Assembly (NCBI RefSeq): GCF_003020125.1
Contig: NZ_PYFW01000002.1
Coordinates: 418,501 to 482,500 of the forward strand
Length of the DNA stretch: 64,000 nt
Reading direction: 5' to 3'
Origin: Bradyrhizobium sp. MOS003
GTDB taxonomy: Bacteria > Pseudomonadota > Alphaproteobacteria > Rhizobiales > Xanthobacteraceae
Positions within the stretch are counted from its first letter, which is position 1, and every line of letters begins with the position of its first letter. Of the stretch, positions 27,194 to 33,726 are shown one piece after another. The notes below the pieces were generated by a model. It was not told the origin of the DNA and made no database searches. It was given only the letters and a program-made list of their open reading frames with translations. The position numbers and the translations under genes were made by a program.

Positions 27194-27592
27194 TCAGGTC
27201 ACGCAGCGGCCGGGCTGGAGCAATTTGGCCACTTCGGTCAGGGAGCTGACCATCGGCTCGCAGGCGATGGTCGGCTTGTTTCGGCCCTGCTTCTGCAGCG
27301 TGAGCGGCGGCTTGGCGCTGCCGGTCTCGATGACTGCGGGGACCCGGAGCAGCACTGACGTAGAGGGAAGGTCGTTCAGCCGCATGGAGACGGTGCGGGT
27401 GGGAACGCCCTGCTTGATGTCGGCGAGCCGGTCGGACTTTCCGGAGCGGTTGATATTGTGGCCGGGCTGATCGGCTTTGTCGGCGACCGTCTTCCAACGG
27501 TCGGCCAGATCGTGGCCGGAGGCCAGTTGCGCAGCCCCGAGCGCGAATGTAATCGCGGCGGCCCCGAAAATTGCTTTGTAAATCTGTGACAT
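27194..27592 (-). CDS. secreted protein of unknown function
   Basis: From the ATG at 27590-27592 the 132-residue product has a signal peptide (MSQIYKAIFGAAAITFALGAAQLASG) and a mature domain ending CEPMVSSLTEVAKLLQPGRCVT, whose two Cys may form a disulfide. I do not recognise the family. It is the last chromosomal gene before the small RNA and the integrated element. Confidence 0.6.
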   Translation of the reverse strand: MSQIYKAIFGAAAITFALGAAQLASGHDLADRWKTVADKADQPGHNINRSGKSDRLADIKQGVPTRTVSMRLNDLPSTSVLLRVPAVIETGSAKPPLTLQKQGRNKPTIACEPMVSSLTEVAKLLQPGRCVT

Positions 27593-27795
27593 GGCTGTCG
27601 ATCCCTCGCCCCATGGCGATCGGGGGAACAACGCCGGTGAAGGATCAGGGGTTCTCAGTGGTTACGATCACTTAACCGTGTCCTATATCCGGGACAGCGT
27701 GCGCAAAATATTTCGCACGGCGTGGAACGTCTCGCGCAGGCGGGAGTCGTCTCAACAGCCGGCTATTCCCCCCTGCCCCATAAGCCGGCGACGTA

Positions 27796-27835
27796 GGGCG
27801 CGACTGTGGTGATGCCAGTCGCGCCCTGCTTTTTT
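27796..27835 (+). terminator. intrinsic terminator overlapping attL
   Basis: GGGCGCGACTG (27796-27806) pairs perfectly with CAGTCGCGCCC (27816-27826), giving an 11-bp stem followed by TGC and TTTTTT. The right arm belongs to the 18-bp repeat, and the T-run is contributed by the element. Confidence 0.85.
27808..27825. repeat. left attachment site core (attL)
   Basis: GGTGATGCCAGTCGCGCC occurs here and identically at 41327-41344, bracketing an integrase-bearing segment. Partial similarity continues for about 12 bases beyond the core in both copies. Confidence 0.85.
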
Positions 27836-27876
27836 CTAAGTTACATCAATGCCTTAGAAGAGCTTTTTGCACCCAA

Positions 27877-27895
27877 CCCCACCTTCTACCCCACC
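27877..27895. repeat. left arm-type integrase site
   Basis: CCCCACCTTCTACCCCACC differs by one base from 41165-41183 at the other end, in the same orientation. Each contains two CCCCACC units, the pattern expected for arm-binding sites of a tyrosine recombinase. Confidence 0.6.
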
Positions 27896-28407
27896 CGCAA
27901 ATTTCCCAGCTTGGCACTGCGTTGTGGAGAACCACTAGGCGGGCCGAATTCTTGGCGATAGTCTTTCCTGACTCGCGGGCGGCGACTCCACCTTTGCAAG
28001 TAGAGCCGCCGCCTTCCGGGGAGCCATTGGAGCGGGAGCCGGTGTCATCGTGCGGACGGCATGGCTTCCGCTCCTAGCGCTCACATCGTCGCGAAGCCGT
28101 TACGAATCGCCGTGAGCACATGCCCGGTAGTGTCAACATGCCGGGTAAGACTCGCAACGCACATCCGCCTGCAATGCCCCGCTTTGTGGAATCTGTGGAC
28201 GGGGTGTGCATAGCCCGCCGCGCGCCTTGACGGACTGCGCGCGGTCAACGCGTACGCGAACGGCAGGACCGTCTTTAAGACAGTGGCGCGCTCCACCACC
28301 GCCCGTCCGACAGGTTGGGCGCGACACAATCGGGGAAACTTCCGCGAGCGATCTTGCAACCGTAGGTCTCAGGCCCGACAATCGCGATTTATTGCCGGGG
28401 GACATTG
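27896..28407. other. gene-free left end of the element
   Basis: No convincing gene lies in these 510 bases. They include an imperfect GC-rich hairpin around 27978-28011 and presumably the promoter of the GHKL gene, but no promoter motif could be assigned. Confidence 0.5.
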
Positions 28408-30441
28408 ATGACTTTGGTTGAGACGGGCTTCAGCGAAACGGACGAGCGGCCCGCATTTCTCTTCGACCTGCGCGGACGGGTGCGAAACCTTAGCCTGCCA
28501 GCATCCCCTGCAAACGCGTTAATTCCACTATTCGAAGCCATTTCGAACTCCCTTCATGCCGTTGAAGCCCGTTATGGGGACAACTTCCCAGACGCTGGAG
28601 AAATTGAAATCGAGGTTTTACGATCAGGGCAGCAAGAAGACGCGGCTGTTGTCGGCTTCGTGGTCCGTGACAATGGAATTGGGTTGTCCGACGCCAACAT
28701 GAAGTCTTTCCGCACGTCGGATTCGCCCTACAAAATATCCAAGGGCGGGAAGGGCGTCGGTCGGCTTACGTGGTTGAAAACTTTCGGAGACTGTGAAATC
28801 CGGAGTTGGTTCGAGCGCGACGGCAAGCCTATGCAACGGTCCTTCAGCTTTTCTCTGAAACAAGAGAACCCCATCGCAAGACACACTGTAACAGTCGCCC
28901 CTCACAGCTTCAAATACGGAACAGAGGTAAAACTCGCTCCGTTTCTCAGTCCATACGATGCGCATTGCCCCAAGCGCACCGGGACGATAGCGGCAAAGGT
29001 CGTGGGCCATTTCTTGAGTTATTTCGCGGTGGGCAAGCTACCTCGCATCACCCTATCCGACGCCGAGACAATCGACCTGAGAGCATTCTACACGGAGAAT
29101 CAGAGTCGCAACGATGTTGAACCAGTGTCTCTCCCGCTGCCTCTTGGCCTGGACGAGCACTCCGAATTTGAGATCTTTCACGTCCTCTTGAAGAAGCAAC
29201 TGCGTTTCCACGATAGCGGCGGATTGCATTGGCTTTTTCAAGCGGGGAACGGGCGCGTTGCTAAGCAAGAGCCCATCGATAGCCAACTAGGATTAAAATA
29301 CGTCGGTGAAGATCGCGACTGCGTCTATGTCGGCCTCGTTGTGGGCAAATACCTTGACGCGCATGTTAACCAAGAGCGTACCGGCTTCACCTTCGGCGAC
29401 GAAGGCGGAAAGCTGATTCACAAGGCCGCTGTGGATTCTGCTAAGCGGTTTCTATCTGAGTACATCGTTGAAATTCGAACTCGCCAGATGGAGACGACAG
29501 ACAGATTAATCCGAGCAAATCCGCAATTTCTCCCCTTCCGCGACTCACTTGGCGACTTCGTAGAAAACAATCTGAGCCTCGGAACGCAAGGTGAGGAAGA
29601 CATTTTCTTGGAGTTAAGTCGGCGGAAGCTACGCGCAAAGCGGAAACTCGACAGCGAAATCACTTCACTGAAGAATGATGGAGTGCAACAGCTAGAGCAA
29701 GATATCCAGCGCATCACCAAGGCCCTCAACAACGAGAAGAAAAGCTCCCTCGCTGAATACGTGGTGCGCCGCAAAGAAATATTGGAGCTCCTAGATTCAT
29801 CCCTTGCATTCGCTGATCAAGAAAAGCAACGGTACTACAAAGAAGAATACATCCACGAACTCATTGTGCCGATACGCTCAAGCTCAGAAGAGCTCGATTA
29901 CAATCAGCACAATCTATGGATTTTGGACGACCGCCTCGCCTTCTATACGTTCTTCCGTTCGGATAAGCCGTTCAAGACATATGTAGATGGCTCCGACAGC
30001 ACCAAAGAACCCGATGTTGCGATCGTCTTCGAACGCGCTCTTGCATTCCAGCGGGAAGGCCGTGACGAGCCAATCGTAATTGTTGAGTTCAAGCGTCCCG
30101 GCCGCGATGACTACGATGGCAACAGCAGTCCGGTTGCTCAAGTATTGGACTACGTGGACGTTTTCAGGTCGGGGACCGCTGTCAAAGATCGCGCGGGGAA
30201 AATCATTAAGCCGATTGACCTATCTACCCGGTTCATTTGCTTTGTAGTTGCCGATTTTACAGAGACCTTAAAGAAGGTTATTCGAACTTCAGTCGCCAAC
30301 AACCCGACGGCGGACGGCCAGGGGTTCTTCGGCTACTCGCGCGAACACAATGCCACCGTAGAAGTCGTGCCCTATGACAAGGTGCTGCACGATGCGAGAG
30401 TGCGCAACGAAGCGTTCTTCTCCCGCCTCGGTCTCTTGTAA
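28408..30441 (+). CDS. GHKL (Hsp90-like) ATPase fused to a PD-(D/E)XK-type nuclease; candidate defence gene
   Basis: The 677-residue protein starts at the ATG at 28408 with GGGGGA upstream. Its N-terminus has a Bergerat ATP fold: N-box LFEAISNSLH (Glu43, Asn47), DNGIGL (88-93) and lid KGGKGVGRLTWL (112-123). A charged helical region (about 390-480) precedes a C-terminal segment with EPD (Asp536), VEFKRP (Glu560, Lys562) and a downstream QVLDYV, matching the nuclease core. ATP-dependent conformational change may gate DNA cleavage. It sits next to the attachment site, the usual cargo position, and is AT-richer than the chromosome. Function is inferred. Confidence 0.75.
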   Translation: MTLVETGFSETDERPAFLFDLRGRVRNLSLPASPANALIPLFEAISNSLHAVEARYGDNFPDAGEIEIEVLRSGQQEDAAVVGFVVRDNGIGLSDANMKSFRTSDSPYKISKGGKGVGRLTWLKTFGDCEIRSWFERDGKPMQRSFSFSLKQENPIARHTVTVAPHSFKYGTEVKLAPFLSPYDAHCPKRTGTIAAKVVGHFLSYFAVGKLPRITLSDAETIDLRAFYTENQSRNDVEPVSLPLPLGLDEHSEFEIFHVLLKKQLRFHDSGGLHWLFQAGNGRVAKQEPIDSQLGLKYVGEDRDCVYVGLVVGKYLDAHVNQERTGFTFGDEGGKLIHKAAVDSAKRFLSEYIVEIRTRQMETTDRLIRANPQFLPFRDSLGDFVENNLSLGTQGEEDIFLELSRRKLRAKRKLDSEITSLKNDGVQQLEQDIQRITKALNNEKKSSLAEYVVRRKEILELLDSSLAFADQEKQRYYKEEYIHELIVPIRSSSEELDYNQHNLWILDDRLAFYTFFRSDKPFKTYVDGSDSTKEPDVAIVFERALAFQREGRDEPIVIVEFKRPGRDDYDGNSSPVAQVLDYVDVFRSGTAVKDRAGKIIKPIDLSTRFICFVVADFTETLKKVIRTSVANNPTADGQGFFGYSREHNATVEVVPYDKVLHDARVRNEAFFSRLGLL

Positions 30442-30515
30442 GCGCTGCGTACCAACAGCGCAGCCTGTGATCCGGTCAGGTCGAGTTGGGAAACCGGCTA
30501 ACTGATGGTTTGCGT

Positions 30516-30593
30516 CTATGAAGCCGGGCCTGCGGCGCGCGCCCGATCTTGCTTGCGGCCGCGCGCCGCTTTCTTCTTGGCCTTCTTCGCCAT
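30516..30593 (-). pseudogene. truncated DUF3606-like Lys/Arg-rich peptide
   Basis: An ATG at 30591-30593, preceded by GAGGACTGAGGT, opens a 25-residue frame MAKKAKKKAARGRKQDRARA + AGPAS ending in TAG. The start matches the usual beginning of DUF3606 proteins of Bradyrhizobium, which are roughly 60 residues, so this appears to be a truncated remnant with an intact initiation region. Confidence 0.45.
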
Positions 30594-30649
30594 ACCTCAG
30601 TCCTCCGTCGCCGCGCGATGCAACGCGCGAGGTTCCTGCGAGTTACGAC

Positions 30650-31036
30650 TTAGAACATTCGCTTGGCCGGAGCACACTTCGCCGACATCCACGTGAGGAA
30701 ATGAGCAGAGCCGCCGGCCTGCAACTTCTTGCGCTCGTCTGGCCGCAGAACATTCATCGTCAATGTGCCGGACACTCTGTCGAGGCTCCCCCACGTAGAG
30801 AGCGACGGCAATTCGCTCCCGAAAGACAGATCGTTTTCAGCGACCCTTGTTATGGGAAACTCGGAATACAGCGGAGGCTTGAACGTGAGCTTTTCGAGAT
30901 CAACTATTGCTGACTCGCCTGATATATTGACCTGCTTTCCGTCGGCATTGAGATTGCCGTTGCATATGAGCGTGATCGGCTGCGCCTGCGCCGCCCCGCA
31001 GATTGAGAGGCATACCATAACTAATCTCGTCCGCAT
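30650..31036 (-). CDS. secreted protein of unknown function in the element
   Basis: The 128-residue product has a clear signal peptide (MRTRLVMVCLSICGAAQAQ) and an extended beta-rich mature part with Cys in LICNG and SAKCAP. A strong ribosome site (GGGGGAGCAGTA) precedes the ATG. Small exported proteins of this kind occur in rhizobial accessory DNA. No domain recognised. Confidence 0.6.
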   Translation of the reverse strand: MRTRLVMVCLSICGAAQAQPITLICNGNLNADGKQVNISGESAIVDLEKLTFKPPLYSEFPITRVAENDLSFGSELPSLSTWGSLDRVSGTLTMNVLRPDERKKLQAGGSAHFLTWMSAKCAPAKRMF

Positions 31037-31145
31037 TACTGCTCCCCCAAGGCTCTAATGTGCGCTTTGGTTTTGCCTCTGACCTACACAGGTCCGCGCT
31101 CATCATCCAGCACCGAAGATGCGCTGTCCAGGGTCGGCTAAGGCA

Positions 31146-31457
31146 TCACGATGATGTATGGTGCCGCCGTTCATCGTACGAAACAAAGAGTGGCGCCGTC
31201 TGCCGCCATTCCTTGTCGGTCCAACGCCACGTCCGGAAATAGCGGAATGCCTCCGCGCGCTCTTCGTGCGCCGCGCGCTCCTCCGGCGTCATTTGTTGAA
31301 GTCGTGCTAACAAGGCGTCCGACGGGTCCGCGCCGTTCACCCATTCGCGGTGCACGTCCGCGATCACGGCAACAGGATAGCCGCTAATCAACATCTCCCG
31401 CACGGTAGGGAGCGCAAGGAAGCGCCTATTTAATCTCGGAAAGCCAATAACCGTCAC
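31146..31457 (-). CDS. unknown protein, element gene
   Basis: The 103-residue product begins at a GTG whose last two bases are shared with the preceding stop (GTGA), a translational-coupling arrangement. It is charged and helical (ALLARLQQMTPEERAAHEERAEAFRYF), with no recognised domain. It forms a pair with the 64-residue gene upstream. Confidence 0.55.
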   Translation of the reverse strand: MTVIGFPRLNRRFLALPTVREMLISGYPVAVIADVHREWVNGADPSDALLARLQQMTPEERAAHEERAEAFRYFRTWRWTDKEWRQTAPLFVSYDERRHHTSS

Positions 31458-31648
31458 GCTGCAATCTCCACAATCTTCAAATCGACACGAAGCCGCCCGC
31501 GACCAAAACGCCGCGACACCCTTTTCATTCGTCCGCTGCTGCGCTTTGCATCAGCCTCGCACCGGGCACGCCCGCTGTACGGGCGCCCCCAAAACTCCAC
31601 GCGATCACCGATAGCCACAAACTCCACAGTTAGTTTTGCGCGATACAT
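31454..31648 (-). CDS. small basic protein, element gene
   Basis: The 64-residue product (MYRAKLTVEFVAIGDRVEFW...) has a beta-rich N-terminus and a strongly basic middle (KRSSGRMKRVSRRFGRGRL), suggesting nucleic acid contact. GGGAGAAAGAAG gives a good ribosome site before the ATG at 31646-31648. It overlaps the next gene by four bases. Family unknown. Confidence 0.55.
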   Translation of the reverse strand: MYRAKLTVEFVAIGDRVEFWGRPYSGRARCEADAKRSSGRMKRVSRRFGRGRLRVDLKIVEIAA

Positions 31649-31710
31649 TCTTCTTTCTCCCTGCCTCACCGTCCCCGCGCAACTAGCCGACGGCGCCCGA
31701 CAAGCGCAAT

Positions 31711-31850
31711 AACGATTCGCCTTTTTGAAAAGGCGCGTTCCTGCGCGTCTTTTTTTAGAATCGTGCGGCGTTTTCAAAAACGCGTGGTGCGAAACCACGA
31801 TAAATCGAGGAAGCAACGAGAAGCCACCCCGCCCGTTTTCGAAAACAGGG
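31711..31850. repeat. cluster of T-rich palindromes
   Basis: Four short inverted repeats follow in 140 bases: CGCCTTTT/AAAAGGCG (31718-31735), GCGTTTT/AAAACGC (31768-31783), GTGGT/ACCAC (31784-31798) and the perfect palindrome GTTTTCGAAAAC (31835-31846). The first resembles a terminator for the unit starting at 31939; the others could be operators. Confidence 0.45.
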
Positions 31851-31938
31851 TTTCGGCAAACGCCGTGCGACTTCAAGCGTTGGTTAATTCCTCTCACATG
31901 CTTGTCCATGCGGCGGTGGGTAATGGCCTTTCCGGCCA

Positions 31939-32190
31939 TTAGCCGAACTCCCCACGGCAGTAGCCGTATCCTTGCTTTCCGTTGATGCGGATATTGCCGC
32001 TTGGAACCCAACCGAGGTTACTCATGAGCCGACGAAGCCAAAGGATGTTGTGGCGCGTCGGCTCAAGCTCTGCCACGGCAAGAAGTTCGCGCGAATGCGC
32101 GCGATCAGCGGGCGGTGACATCGCTGAGTCAAATTCAGATTCCCGCCGCGCATAAAGGTAGTCGACGATTTTTTTACCTGCGTTGCTCAT
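31939..32190 (-). CDS. small unknown protein, element gene
   Basis: The 83-residue product (MSNAGKKIVDYLYARRESEFDS...) is charged, with a possible winged or helical DNA-binding region (RHNILWLRRLMSNLGWVPSGNIRINGKQGYGY) resembling the GWxxxxxRxxGxxxRGY patterns of phage-borne small proteins. It starts at the edge of the repeat-rich non-coding region. Function not known. Confidence 0.5.
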   Translation of the reverse strand: MSNAGKKIVDYLYARRESEFDSAMSPPADRAHSRELLAVAELEPTRHNILWLRRLMSNLGWVPSGNIRINGKQGYGYCRGEFG

Positions 32191-32798
32191 CTAGCATTCG
32201 TACAGCGGAGCGCTAACGCGATTCCAGTAACGAATGGCTAGTTAGGCAGAACGAAGAACGTTTGTAGCTGCGAGAGGCCCGCGCCTCCGTATTGCCCGCA
32301 TTGCGCTGCGTCGTCGGAGGACCCGCGAGACACCACCCAAATTAATTTGAAAGGCGTTGAGACCTATGCGCCCGCAGGGCCTTCCAAATGGAAGGAGAAT
32401 GGAAGGATGTCCTTCCGCAAGAAGTCGCTGTGCCGCAAGTTACTTCTTGCATTATGGAAGGACTGGAAGGTTCGGAAGCCCCAAGTTCTCTTAGGCAATT
32501 GAGTTTGGCTGCTGTGATCTTTAAACTTATTCCACTCCTTCCAGTCTTTCCAAAGATAGTAGTATCAGTGGGTTAGAGCGGAAGGACCTTGGAGGGAGTG
32601 GAAGCCGAATAGGGCGTGTACTCATCAACGTCGGCTTACCGACGCACAGCGGAAGTCTGCCATCTTGAGCGTGATCGGCGGCTTGTGACCCAAAGCGGTC
32701 CCTGCACATTGCCGTGATCGGATCTTAGCACGCCGCCATTTCACCTGCTTGGGGCGTTCTATCCTTCTTGGCGGCGACTATGGAAGAGTGCGACGAAT
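32191..32798. other. gene-free region between divergent element genes
   Basis: About 600 bases without a credible gene separate the 83-residue gene from the COG4705 gene. The middle is filled by a GGAAGGA repeat array. Promoters for both flanking genes should be here, but none could be assigned. Confidence 0.6.
32380..32607. repeat. GGAAGGA short-repeat array, candidate origin or operator
   Basis: GGAAGG-type units occur at 32390, 32401, 32456, 32465, 32474 (shortened), 32580 and about 32600, with inverted copies at 32380, 32410 and 32536. Neighbouring units are spaced by 9-11 bases, close to one helical turn. Two pairs form hairpins. Such iteron-like arrays are typical of replication origins or repressor arrays; the element encodes a primase-helicase. 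Confidence 0.5.
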
Positions 32799-33605
32799 AT
32801 GTTCCGCGACGATGATCTTATAAGCAAAGTACCCGCCGTTACGCTCGGCTTTTGGGTGATCAAAATACTTGCCACCACGTTGGGAGAAACGGGTGGCGAC
32901 GCCGTGACCATGAGCTGGCTGCACGCAGATCAGAACGCTCAAAACGGCGGGTATCTGGTCGGAACAGCAATCTTTTTGACGATTTTCGTCGCGGCCGTGA
33001 TCGCCCAGATATCTACCAAGCGGTTCAACCCATGGGTCTACTGGCTGGCGATAGTGGCTTCCACCACCGTTGGCACTGCGATGGCGGACTTCTTCGACCG
33101 CTCGCTGGGCATCGGCTATATAGGAGGCTCATCAATTCTAATCGCTTGCGTGCTCGGCTCGCTCGTCGCGTGGTACCTGACTTTGGGGTCGGTAAATGTG
33201 GACGCGATAACCTCGCCAAAGGCTGAGCTATTCTATTGGATCACGATTGCGTTTTCGCAGACCTTGGGGACCGCTCTCGGAGATTGGATCGCCGATGACA
33301 CCGGGCTGGGCTACGACGGAGGCGCCTTGCTGTTCGGTGCAGGGTTGGCTGTGCTCGCCGCGCTGTACTACTTGAGCACGGTCTCGCGCGTCATTCTGTT
33401 CTGGGCCGCCTTCATTCTGACGCGCCCGCTTGGGGCCACGGTTGGAGATTTTCTTGATAAACCCGTCAGCCATGGTGGGCTCTCTCTAAGTCGGTCTCTC
33501 GCCTCGCTTGTCCTTCTTGCTGCAATTGTCTTGCTTATTGCGATCCTGCCGCAGCGGCCCGGACGACATCCCGTCGATTGGAATTCGCAGCCAAGGACCG
33601 AGTAG
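32799..33605 (+). CDS. COG4705-type multi-repeat membrane protein
   Basis: This 268-residue membrane protein has four internal repeats, each a helix followed by a (T)LG/VGTAxGD motif: TTLGETGGDAV, TTVGTAMADFF, QTLGTALGDWI and RPLGATVGDFL, with GLGYxGG following two of them. It matches uncharacterised membrane proteins of COG4705. Conserved acidic residues within membrane helices suggest ion handling, but no substrate is known. It is in the element but is not a phage gene, so it is probably cargo. Confidence 0.7.
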   Translation: MFRDDDLISKVPAVTLGFWVIKILATTLGETGGDAVTMSWLHADQNAQNGGYLVGTAIFLTIFVAAVIAQISTKRFNPWVYWLAIVASTTVGTAMADFFDRSLGIGYIGGSSILIACVLGSLVAWYLTLGSVNVDAITSPKAELFYWITIAFSQTLGTALGDWIADDTGLGYDGGALLFGAGLAVLAALYYLSTVSRVILFWAAFILTRPLGATVGDFLDKPVSHGGLSLSRSLASLVLLAAIVLLIAILPQRPGRHPVDWNSQPRTE

Positions 33606-33726
33606 CCCAAGGCCGCTTATGGCCCATCTCGGACCTAGGGTGAGGTGTGCCAACGCGCCGCTATCAGAGGCAGAGCGGACCTCATACGAAGTGCAGCGCG
33701 GGTTTAACACGCCCTAATTTGATAGG

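Larger units (their letters stand above)
27690..27836 (+). ncRNA. putative small RNA with C-rich loop; host gene of the insertion site
   Basis: Three hairpins follow each other: CGTGCG/CGCACG (27698-27719), GCCGGCT/AGCCGGC (27758-27789) with an 18-base loop rich in C (CCCCCC and GCCCC), and a terminator stem (27796-27826) followed by six T. C-rich loops in alphaproteobacterial small RNAs can pair with Shine-Dalgarno sequences. No protein fits here. The promoter and 5' end are not defined. The right arm of the terminator contains the attachment-site repeat. Confidence 0.5.

Noticed and set aside
27591..27812. A 73-codon frame across the small RNA
   Set aside because: It runs through three perfect hairpins and a terminator, so RNA function is more likely.
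27690..27836. tRNA or tmRNA 3' end as the integration target
   Set aside because: No cloverleaf, T-loop or CCA end is visible; the stem followed by T-run is an intrinsic terminator.
27194..28404. A restriction or toxin partner for the GHKL gene
   Set aside because: No adjacent gene on either side is coupled or recognisable as a partner, so it is treated as a single-gene system.
32388..32576. A 62-codon plus-strand frame
   Set aside because: It is made largely of the GGAAGGA repeat array and has no good initiation signal.
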